Source of the DNA: Acidobacteriota bacterium
GTDB lineage: Bacteria > Acidobacteriota > Vicinamibacteria > Vicinamibacterales > UBA2999
Length of the DNA: 34,008 nucleotides
Direction of reading: 5' to 3'
Assembly (NCBI GenBank): GCA_013140775.1
Contig: JABFSA010000164.1
Span: forward strand, 1-34,008
Positions 7,667-14,592 of the stretch are shown here, one piece after another (within the stretch, counting starts at the first letter, position 1; each line of letters starts with the position of its first letter). The notes below the pieces were generated by a model that saw nothing but the letters and a program-made list of their open reading frames with translations, made no database searches and was not told where the DNA came from. Position numbers and translations under genes: made by a program.

Positions 7667-8443
7667 ATGTCTGCGCTCGATTACCGGATCGACGAGCTCT
7701 ACCAGGGACCGCTCGAGAGTTTCACGGCCTCGCGCAACGCGCTCGCGAAGACGCTGCCAGGCGACGCGAAGAAGCAGGTGATGGCGCTTGCAAAGCCGCT
7801 CGCCATCCCGTGGCTGATCAATCAGACGTATTGGCACGCTCGCGAGACGTACGACGAACTCATGTCAGCCGGTAAGAAGCTGCGGACCGCCCAGCTGGGT
7901 GGACTGCAGGGACGTTCGACGGATGTTCGGGCGGCCTCCGAGCAACACGAGCAGGCGCTAGCCGCCGCCATGAAGGCTGCGTTGAAACTTGCGCCCGCGG
8001 GTGGTGTGCAGTCCCAGACCGACCTGCTGCGACGGATGTTCGAAGCGGTTTCCACGCGGGCGGCGCTGCCTGTGGAGCATGGCCGCTTCGTAAAGGTGAT
8101 CGAGCCCGCCGGGTTCGAAGCACTCAGCGGACTCTCGATCGCCGCGCCACTGCGCGCGGTCGAGCGCGCGGCTGACAAACCTGCGACCAGCAAAGAGCCA
8201 CGTCGCAGTGCTCGAACCCCTTCTGCCGCGGAGCTCAAGGCCCTTAAGCGGAAGGAGCAGCGTGAGGAGCGTGAGCGCGCAGAGACCGAGCGCAGGCACA
8301 AGCTGGCGATTGCGAAGGCCAAGGAGAAGGTCACCGCGGCGACTCAGGCCGAGAACCGCGCAAGATTCGAATGGGAGCGCGCGAAGAAGAATGTGGAAGC
8401 CGCCGAGCGGGCGCTCAGCGAACTGTTGTCGAGTGAGGACTGA
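7667..8443 (+). CDS. Unrecognised protein with basic coiled-coil C-terminus
   Basis: A 258-residue product I do not recognise. The N-terminal part (residues 1-150) is a helical globular region beginning MSALDYRIDELYQGPLESF and containing WLINQTYWHARETYDELM. A Ser/Arg/Pro-rich hinge follows near residue 165-185. Residues 190-255 form a long, highly charged coiled coil full of Lys, Arg, Glu and Ala (KRKEQREERERAETERRH). No signal peptide or membrane span is seen, so it is probably cytoplasmic. A frame opening at 7625 exists, but the start at 7667 fits the end of the promoter-like TATAGATAAT and removes an unlikely Cys-rich leader. It has no partner gene on this strand; the next gene is over 300 bases away. 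An architectural or nucleic-acid-binding role would be a guess. Confidence 0.75.
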   Translation: MSALDYRIDELYQGPLESFTASRNALAKTLPGDAKKQVMALAKPLAIPWLINQTYWHARETYDELMSAGKKLRTAQLGGLQGRSTDVRAASEQHEQALAAAMKAALKLAPAGGVQSQTDLLRRMFEAVSTRAALPVEHGRFVKVIEPAGFEALSGLSIAAPLRAVERAADKPATSKEPRRSARTPSAAELKALKRKEQREERERAETERRHKLAIAKAKEKVTAATQAENRARFEWERAKKNVEAAERALSELLSSED

Positions 8444-8537
8444 TCCGACTCGTTGATGGCAAACAGATGCCAGAGGTCTGGTTGAGGGCTGAGGGTCAGT
8501 CCAGCGATCTGGATAGCGCCTTGCAGCAGTCGAGGGC

Positions 8538-8741
8538 ATGGAACCGCCCGACCCAACCTTCATGCTCTGGGCTTCGACTTATGTGGTCCTCAAGTGGACC
8601 GCGGGTGTGTGGCTCATCCGCACTGTGCGGCGACGCGTGAAAGCCAGCCAGTCAGACCACCCAGGCATTGAGACCTTGAGGAGCTTTTTTCAACTCGAGG
8701 GACTCGTAGTCCTTGGCAGCGGTATATCGAGCGTGGTCTAA
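8538..8741 (+). CDS. Doubtful 67-residue open frame with one hydrophobic segment
   Basis: The frame would encode a small protein with a possible membrane helix (MLWASTYVVLKWTAGVWLI) followed by a basic stretch (RTVRRRVK). The bases before its ATG (GTCGAGGGC) give a poorly spaced ribosome site, and codon choice in the second half is not strongly like the neighbours. I list it because it fills an otherwise empty spacer, but it may well be non-coding. Confidence 0.2.
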   Translation: MEPPDPTFMLWASTYVVLKWTAGVWLIRTVRRRVKASQSDHPGIETLRSFFQLEGLVVLGSGISSVV

Positions 8742-8760
8742 CACCCGGTGAGATCACGAC

Positions 8761-8766
8761 TATGAT
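8761..8766 (+). promoter_or_regulatory. -10 element for the leaderless binding-protein operon
   Basis: TATGAT is followed by six bases (CACCGC) and the GTG start at 8773, with no ribosome-binding sequence between. The predicted transcript begins at the start codon. A -35 box is not evident. Confidence 0.5.
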
Positions 8767-8772
8767 CACCGC

Positions 8773-10305
8773 GTGCGGGGTCTCGGTCCTCGATTCGCAG
8801 CGGTCATAGTTCTCTCCTCAATTCATTCTGCAACGTGGGCGTGCAGTTCACGTCCTCCGGCAACCGCACCGGTAGCCACTGCGCCGGTTCCGGTCGAGCC
8901 GCGGACGGCGCCTGAGCCGACCATCACAGTTGCCGAAACCCCTGCCGAAACTTCCGTGCCGCCTGCGGTGCCGGTCACAACGCCACTTCCTCCCGAGACT
9001 AAACCCGACGAATGTGCACTCGTGACGACGCCCGGTGAGCCAATCACCACGGTGGGCTTGACCGACCGTATCAATCCCGCAAATGCACCGCGCCCGACGA
9101 ACGAAGGGGAGCGGCTGCTGTTCCGTCAGCTGTACGAAACGCTCATTCGAGTGGATTGTCTGGGGCGAGCCGTGGCAGGCCTTGCGGCATCATGGCGACT
9201 CGACGCAGACGGTCACACGTGGATTGTCACGCTGCGCGACGACGCTCGTTTTGCTGACGGCACACCGGTGGCGGCGAACGACGTGCGCGTCACCTGGTCC
9301 CGCGACGACGCCGGTGACGAGTTGCGCCAGGACGTTCGTCGTCTCGTTCAGTCAGTGGCTGTCGTCAACGATCGCGATCTGGCAGTCACCCTCACACGCC
9401 ATCGCGCAGACGCACCACTGGCGCTGGCCCACCAGGACCTTGCGATCGCCCGGCGCACCGGTGCATCGCCGTGGCCCCTCGGCACACGATCGGGCTGGAT
9501 GGCAGCCGATGACTCGCGACAGGGACGCGCAGCCACGATGGTGACGGTCACTCGCGCCGAGCTGCCAGCCATCCGCTTTCTCGTGGCGCCCGGCGACCCG
9601 CGAGACCTTCTGGACAAAGACATCGATCTGCTGGTGACGCGAGACCCTGTAGCCTTGGACTACGCGGCCACACTGCCGCAATTTCAGTCGGTGCCGCTCG
9701 CCTGGGGACAGACACACGTACTTCTCATTCCGGGCCGGTCGCGCTCATCGCCAATGCTCCCGGCCGGCGCAAGCCGCGTGCTGGCAGACGACTCAGTTCG
9801 AGGTGAGGCACGCGGCGCAGAAGGACCGTTCTGGTGGCAAGCGCTGTCAGATTGTGTCGTCCCGGCGTCTCCACCGCGGAGCCAATCGTCCTTCATTCCC
9901 CGCGTCGTGTACGAAGCAAGCGATGGCGCCGCGCGCGATCTGGCCGAACGTCTGATCGGGCTCTCCCGCGCGTCCAGCCCTGCTGCCAAACCATTCCTCG
10001 ACGCTCTGCTTCCGGACCGTCCGGGGCGGACGTTTCAGCGTGCAAACGGGTTGAGCGGCGACGCCCTCGCGGTCGCCCGTCGGCGCGGTGCGGATGCCGC
10101 GTACGTCGCGTCGATCGACAACCGGCCGTTGGAGCCCTGCCGCGACCTGAAGGTCATGATGGAGGGTGCGCCGTGGCTCGATCCGGAGACAATCGTCCCG
10201 CTTGTTGAGACCCGCCTGCGGGCAGTCATCCGACGCGAGCGTTCCGGCGTGACGGCGGAGCGGGATGGCGGCCTGCTCATTGCAGGCACGAGCGCCTCGA
10301 GATAG
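8773..10305 (+). CDS. Family 5 solute-binding (lipo)protein, orphan of a transporter
   Basis: This 510-residue protein resembles the OppA/DppA/NikA class (SBP_bac_5). After a short hydrophobic leader there is a Cys at residue 24 in a weak lipobox (TWAC). A Pro/Thr/Ala/Val-rich tether runs to about residue 75. The fold then begins with NEGERLLFRQLYETLIRVD, and LAASWRLDADGHTWIVTLRDDARFADGTPVAANDV is the family's best motif. The protein therefore probably sits in the periplasm on a membrane anchor and binds a peptide-like or other small ligand. No permease or ATPase gene accompanies it. Its stop is two bases before a membrane sensor kinase gene, so the likely job is to present a ligand to that kinase. 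The start is GTG with a -10 box six bases upstream and no ribosome site. Confidence 0.85.
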   Translation: MRGLGPRFAAVIVLSSIHSATWACSSRPPATAPVATAPVPVEPRTAPEPTITVAETPAETSVPPAVPVTTPLPPETKPDECALVTTPGEPITTVGLTDRINPANAPRPTNEGERLLFRQLYETLIRVDCLGRAVAGLAASWRLDADGHTWIVTLRDDARFADGTPVAANDVRVTWSRDDAGDELRQDVRRLVQSVAVVNDRDLAVTLTRHRADAPLALAHQDLAIARRTGASPWPLGTRSGWMAADDSRQGRAATMVTVTRAELPAIRFLVAPGDPRDLLDKDIDLLVTRDPVALDYAATLPQFQSVPLAWGQTHVLLIPGRSRSSPMLPAGASRVLADDSVRGEARGAEGPFWWQALSDCVVPASPPRSQSSFIPRVVYEASDGAARDLAERLIGLSRASSPAAKPFLDALLPDRPGRTFQRANGLSGDALAVARRRGADAAYVASIDNRPLEPCRDLKVMMEGAPWLDPETIVPLVETRLRAVIRRERSGVTAERDGGLLIAGTSASR

Positions 10306-10307
10306 GG

Positions 10308-12041
10308 ATGAGTCTCCGAACCCGTCTGCTCCTCGCCTTTGCCGTCATCGTCTTGATCCCGATTGCGTTGCTGGCGTTTGGGCTCCGTCAGGAAATGACC
10401 AGACGCCTGTCGCAGGAATACCAGCTTCGCGTGAATACGGTGGTCGAAGTCGTTCGAGACGACCTTGGTCGCGAGAGCGCAGCCATTGCGGATCGACTTG
10501 CGTCAATCGAGCGTGCGCTGGCCGACGACAATCGGTTCCGCCTCGCCTCCGTCGCGGGCGTCGAGTCAGAACGCGCCTATCTGCTCGACTATGCGGGTAA
10601 CGCGATGCGTCTGACCGGTTTGTCGATGCTGCAGGTGCAGGACGTGACTGGCCAGATCATCAGCTCCGGGCACTTTCGCAACGAACACGGCCGAGTCGAT
10701 GCGGAACTCATCACCGCACTGGCCAACGCGTCGAGCGAGGTCGTCTTGACTACCGTTAGATCGGCCGACGGTGAGTTCCTGGCGCTGGTGCGTGACGAAT
10801 CATTTCAAATTGCCGGGCAGACGTTCACGCTCGTCGGCGGGACCAGGGTGGACGACGGGTTCGTGGCGAGACTCGCTCGCGATCCGACGATTCTCATTTC
10901 CGTGATTCATCCGGGAGGCGTGCTGTCGTCCGCCCCGGTGTCTCAAGGTTCAACCGGGCCACTGAACGGCGGCGATGCTGATGACGTGGCGGTGGGCGAG
11001 TTTGCCATTCCGCTGATTCGGACCGCCGCCGGTACGCCAGCCAACATCGTCCAGGCTCGGTTTCGAGTGACCCAGCCGCTCACCGCTCTGAGGGCGCTTC
11101 TTCGCAGCGCGGACACATGGTTTCTGATGACAGCGGCGGGGACCGGCGTCGTGGCGCTGATTCTCGCGGTGTTCGTGTCGTCACGGATCAGCCAGCCGCT
11201 CGCAACGCTTGCCGAGAAGACGGCGGTGCTGGATCTGGACCGCCTCGACGTAGACTTCGACGCTGGCAACGACGAGGTGGGCGTCTTGTCCCGGCTCCTC
11301 GGCGATATGGCGGGCCGTCTGCGGACGAGTACCGCGCGTGTGCGCGAAGCGGAGCGGCGAGCGACGGTAGGCGACCTCGCGCGCCAGATCAATCACGACA
11401 TCAAGAATGGGCTGATCCCCCTTCGCAACGTGATGCGCCACATCGGAGAAGTCTCGCGCGACGAGCCGGCGTCGCTCCCGTCGATCTTTGCCGAGCGCCG
11501 ATCGACCATCGACTCGAGCCTCGCCTATCTCGAGACACTGGCGGTCAGCTACCAGCGTCTGTCGCGACCACTGGAACGGCGCGAATGCGACCTGAACGCG
11601 CTCGTCGAGGATGTGGTTCGTGCTTCTCAGGGGCACGAGCACGTGGAGTTCGGGACCGAACTGGCCGCGGATTTGCCGCCCGTGATTGGTGACCGGATTG
11701 CGTTCCGGCGTATTCTCGAAAACCTGGTGGCCAACGCAGTCGATAGTCTTCAGTCGAAGTACGGTCGCGTCACCGTGAGGACGCAGGTCGTCGCGGCAGA
11801 TAATGGGCAGCCCGTGGCTCGTGTCACCGTAACCGACACGGGTCGAGGGATGTCGAGCGACGAAGCGGGACTGATCTTCAACGACTTCTACACGACCAAA
11901 GAGGGCGGCACCGGCCTGGGGTTGTCGATCGTCAGACGGCTCGTCATGGATCTTCACGGAACGATCGCCGTGGACAGCACGCTCGGGACAGGCACGTGCT
12001 TCACCGTGGACATGCCCGCAGCGAGGCCGGCGCGCACATGA
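10308..12041 (+). CDS. Membrane sensor histidine kinase, NtrB/AtoS style
   Basis: A 577-residue kinase. A first membrane helix lies at residues 5-25 (LLLAFAVIVLIPIALLAFG), a periplasmic sensor domain of about 240 residues follows, and a second helix lies near 268-292 (WFLMTAAGTGVVALILAVFV). Next come a HAMP linker (SRISQPLATLAEKTAVLDL), an H box RQINHDIKNGLIPLRNVM with the phosphorylated His near residue 362, an N box ILENLVANAVDSLQ, and the G boxes VTDTGRGMSS and GGTGLGLSIVRRLV. All kinase motifs are present. It starts two bases after the binding-protein stop and overlaps the response regulator by ATGA, so the three are translated together. Its target is very probably the next gene; the sensor may read the upstream binding protein. 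Confidence 0.92.
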   Translation: MSLRTRLLLAFAVIVLIPIALLAFGLRQEMTRRLSQEYQLRVNTVVEVVRDDLGRESAAIADRLASIERALADDNRFRLASVAGVESERAYLLDYAGNAMRLTGLSMLQVQDVTGQIISSGHFRNEHGRVDAELITALANASSEVVLTTVRSADGEFLALVRDESFQIAGQTFTLVGGTRVDDGFVARLARDPTILISVIHPGGVLSSAPVSQGSTGPLNGGDADDVAVGEFAIPLIRTAAGTPANIVQARFRVTQPLTALRALLRSADTWFLMTAAGTGVVALILAVFVSSRISQPLATLAEKTAVLDLDRLDVDFDAGNDEVGVLSRLLGDMAGRLRTSTARVREAERRATVGDLARQINHDIKNGLIPLRNVMRHIGEVSRDEPASLPSIFAERRSTIDSSLAYLETLAVSYQRLSRPLERRECDLNALVEDVVRASQGHEHVEFGTELAADLPPVIGDRIAFRRILENLVANAVDSLQSKYGRVTVRTQVVAADNGQPVARVTVTDTGRGMSSDEAGLIFNDFYTTKEGGTGLGLSIVRRLVMDLHGTIAVDSTLGTGTCFTVDMPAARPART

Positions 12042-13405
12042 AACAGGTACTCATCGTTGACGACGTGCCGGCAATGGCGGAGCAATACGCATACGACTTG
12101 AAGCGCGTCGGCCGGTATCAGACCAGCGTCGTCGCTGGGGGAGAGGCGGCGCTCGACGTGCTTGCCCGCGAACCCATCGACTGCGTGATCCTCGATCTGG
12201 AGATGCCGGGCATCGATGGTTTTGAAGTCCTGCGACGCATGCATCAACGCGGGATTGATACGCCGGTGATCGTGTACACCGGAGCCGGCAGCTATGACCG
12301 CTGCGTGCAGGCCGTCCGACTGGGTGCATACGGGTTCGTGGACAAAGCCGAGCCCATCGAACGCATCGTTCAGGAGATCGAGAACGCTGTCTCACGAGGG
12401 CAGCTTGTCGGCGAGTTGCGATCGCTCCGCTCCCGCGTAGAAGGCGACCAGTCGCTCATTGGTGACAGCGGTCCAATGCGATCCCTCCGTGAGGCCATCG
12501 CCCGCGTCGCGCCGATTCCGAGCACCGTGCTGATTGTGGGGGAGAGCGGCACCGGCAAGGAGCTTGTCGCACGCGAGCTCCACCGGCAGGGACCGGGTGA
12601 GAAGACTCCGCTGGTCGCCGTGAACAGCGGGGCGCTCCCCGAACATCTTGTCGAAAGCGAGCTGTTCGGCCACGAGCGTGGCGCCTTTACGGGCGCCGAT
12701 CGTCTACGCAAGGGCGCCTTTGAAAACGCGGGAAGCGGAACACTGTTTCTCGACGAGATCGGCGAACTGCCGCTGGCGGCGCAAGCCAAGCTGCTGCGGG
12801 TGCTGGAAGACCGCAAGGTCATGCGGGTGGGCGGTGACCGTGCCGTCCCGATGACCGCACGTGTCGTCGCAGCCACCAACCGCGATCTCGAGCGTGAGGT
12901 GGAAGGCGGGCGCTTCCGGCAGGATCTGTTCTATCGCCTCAATGTCCACATGCTGCGAGTCCCATCTCTGCGCGAACGCCCGACCGACATACCCGCGCTC
13001 GTCGAGCATCTGCTTCGCGCCATTGCTACGCATCTCGGAGTACGGCCGAAGGCGATCGCTCCAGAGGCCGTCGCACTGCTCGCGGGGTACGACTGGCGGA
13101 AGAACAACGTCCGGGAGCTGCGAAACTGCCTCGAACGGATGCTGATCGCCTCGAGCGCGACTGTGATCCGCGCGGATGACGTGCCTCCGGACATTCGCGG
13201 CGAGCGGGAAGACGATGCGTCAGATGAGCCGGGTGCCGCCGGGACGCTGAAGGCACTGAAGGCCGAAGCCGAGCGGGAGATTGTTGTTGCCGCGCTCGAG
13301 AAGCATGGCTGGCAGGTCACGCGAACTGCCGAAGCCCTCGGCCTTGCCGATCACTCCAGCCTGCTGAAGGTCATGCGTCGTCACGGTCTACGCAAACCCG
13401 CCTAG
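12038..13405 (+). CDS. NtrC-family sigma-54 response regulator
   Basis: The 455-residue product has three domains. The receiver (1-115) carries VLIVDDVP, the phospho-acceptor Asp53 in LDLEMPG, and the Lys of VDKAEP. The AAA+ domain has Walker A GESGTGKE near 168, the sigma-54 contact loop ERGAFTGAD near 214, Walker B GTLFLDEIGELP and the RxDLFYRLNV arginine region. A Fis-type helix-turn-helix closes it (TRTAEALGLADHSSLLKVM, 430-455). All residues needed to open a sigma-54 promoter are present. The start at 12038 forms ATGA with the kinase stop; a longer frame from 11996 would add a non-receiver leader. A sigma-54 promoter and a dyad cluster lie directly downstream, before the exosortase operon, which is its most obvious target. 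Confidence 0.93.
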   Translation: MKQVLIVDDVPAMAEQYAYDLKRVGRYQTSVVAGGEAALDVLAREPIDCVILDLEMPGIDGFEVLRRMHQRGIDTPVIVYTGAGSYDRCVQAVRLGAYGFVDKAEPIERIVQEIENAVSRGQLVGELRSLRSRVEGDQSLIGDSGPMRSLREAIARVAPIPSTVLIVGESGTGKELVARELHRQGPGEKTPLVAVNSGALPEHLVESELFGHERGAFTGADRLRKGAFENAGSGTLFLDEIGELPLAAQAKLLRVLEDRKVMRVGGDRAVPMTARVVAATNRDLEREVEGGRFRQDLFYRLNVHMLRVPSLRERPTDIPALVEHLLRAIATHLGVRPKAIAPEAVALLAGYDWRKNNVRELRNCLERMLIASSATVIRADDVPPDIRGEREDDASDEPGAAGTLKALKAEAEREIVVAALEKHGWQVTRTAEALGLADHSSLLKVMRRHGLRKPA

Positions 13406-13415
13406 CGGGACTCTC

Positions 13416-13443
13416 GGACACCTCGTTGTGTCCGCGCGGACAC
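13416..13443. promoter_or_regulatory. GGACAC/GTGTCC dyad cluster, candidate activator-binding site
   Basis: GGACAC (13416-13421), GTGTCC (13428-13433) and GGACAC (13438-13443) alternate. The right two form a perfect 16-bp palindrome, GTGTCCGCGCGGACAC (13428-13443), and the left two form a 6-bp dyad with a 6-base gap. The cluster lies about 100-125 bp upstream of the -24/-12 promoter, the usual distance for an NtrC-type enhancer. It could instead be the terminator stem of the response-regulator gene, but no T-run follows. Confidence 0.55.
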
Positions 13444-13540
13444 GAACCCCTGCGACGCGCCCGCTGAGCGGTTACGCATACCTCACGGCAAGTCCCTCCA
13501 ATACAAGCGGTTAGAGCGATTCCCTTTCGGCGTCCGCATC

Positions 13541-13556
13541 TGGCGGTCCGCTTGCC
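13541..13556 (+). promoter_or_regulatory. Sigma-54 (-24/-12) promoter
   Basis: TGGCGGTCCGCTTGCC matches the consensus TGGCAC-N5-TTGCW at the invariant GG and GC, with the required ten bases between them, and keeps TGGC and TTGC complete. Transcription would begin near 13567, giving a leader of about 50 bases that includes AAGGAG before the ATG at 13616. A sigma-54 activator gene ends 136 bases upstream. Confidence 0.65.
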
Positions 13557-13615
13557 CTTAGTCAGTCCAACACGCGCGACCGCGGCAAAGCGGCCGGCGA
13601 ACAAGGAGCAGGCAG

Positions 13616-14512
13616 ATGAGAAAGATGACGACGGTAGTGATGCTGGCGGCGCTGGCGGCCGTCGGCTGTTCGAAGACTGACAAGACTTCGGATGCGAAGA
13701 CCGATCCCGCGGGCACCACAGTCAAGCCGGTCGTGAAGCAGGAAGCTCCGGTTGTAACCGGGAAGGACGACGAGGAATTCGGCGGCGGATTGACGGCGAT
13801 CACGACTGCGACCTTCGCTGACGGTGAAGCGGCCTACCACGCGAAGAAGTACGCCGAAGCCACGACGATTTTCGGCGCCTATACCGTGCGGCGCCCCGAC
13901 AACGCGTGGGGCCACTACATGCTCGGGCTGTCCGCGTGGAAGAGCGGCGATTTCGAAACGTCCGAGAAGGCGTTCGACAAGGCGCTGAGCATCGACCCAC
14001 GTCACGTGAAGAGCCTCGTGAACTCGAGTCGTCTCTTCATCGACCAGAAGCGGAACGACGAGGCCATCGAGCGTCTCACCAAGGCCTCTGAGCTTGATCC
14101 CGAGTCGCTCGAGGTCAGCCGCCTGCTCGCGCGCACCTATGTTGCGCAGGGCAAGACCGACGAGGCCATCGAGGCGTACAAGCGCGTCGTCGAGCTGCAC
14201 GACAACGACGCGTGGTCGTTGAACAACCTTGGCCTGCTGTTGCTCGAGACGGGCAAAGCGGACGAAGCGCTGCCGCTCTTCGCGAAGGCGACTGAGCTGC
14301 GCAAGGACGTGGCCGCGTTTCACAACAACTTCGGTATGGCGCTCGAGCACACCGGACGCTTCAAGGCGGCGGCCACCGCGTATACCGACGCACTCACGGC
14401 CGACCCCGGCTATGAGAAGGCAAAGCTCAACCTGACGCGAGTGGAAGCGGTCAAGACGGGCCCTGAGGAACCGTTCATCACAGCGACCGTGAGCGATGCA
14501 ACCAGCAAGTAG
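13616..14512 (+). CDS. TPR-repeat lipoprotein
   Basis: A 298-residue product with a lipoprotein leader: MRKMTTVVMLAALAAVGCS, the acylated Cys being residue 18. A Lys/Asp/Thr-rich linker runs to about residue 60, and the rest is a series of about six 34-residue TPR motifs (for example GHYMLGLSAWKSGDFETSEK, SLNNLGLLLLETGKADEALP). TPR arrays bind protein partners, so this is likely a periplasmic scaffold on the outer or inner membrane. AAGGAG lies about eight bases before the ATG. It is the first gene behind the sigma-54 promoter, 80 bases before the VIT/VWA gene, and probably works with that protein. Complete and unbroken. Confidence 0.88.
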   Translation: MRKMTTVVMLAALAAVGCSKTDKTSDAKTDPAGTTVKPVVKQEAPVVTGKDDEEFGGGLTAITTATFADGEAAYHAKKYAEATTIFGAYTVRRPDNAWGHYMLGLSAWKSGDFETSEKAFDKALSIDPRHVKSLVNSSRLFIDQKRNDEAIERLTKASELDPESLEVSRLLARTYVAQGKTDEAIEAYKRVVELHDNDAWSLNNLGLLLLETGKADEALPLFAKATELRKDVAAFHNNFGMALEHTGRFKAAATAYTDALTADPGYEKAKLNLTRVEAVKTGPEEPFITATVSDATSK

Positions 14513-14592
14513 GCAACCCGCCTTCCGGTCCTGACGTGCTCGGCACGATGCGGAGCACGTCAGGCCGGTTCTCTTCGACAAAGGACCTGACC

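Larger units (their letters stand above)
8444..8772. other. 329-base spacer between coiled-coil gene and binding-protein operon
   Basis: It holds one doubtful short frame (8538-8741) and the promoter of the solute-binding protein gene at its right end. I see no RNA gene, terminator with a T-run, or repeat in it. Confidence 0.6.

Noticed and set aside
13428..13443. Palindrome GTGTCCGCGCGGACAC as intrinsic terminator of the regulator gene
   Set aside because: No T-run follows and a third half-site lies to its left; the distance to the sigma-54 promoter fits an enhancer better. A dual role is not excluded.
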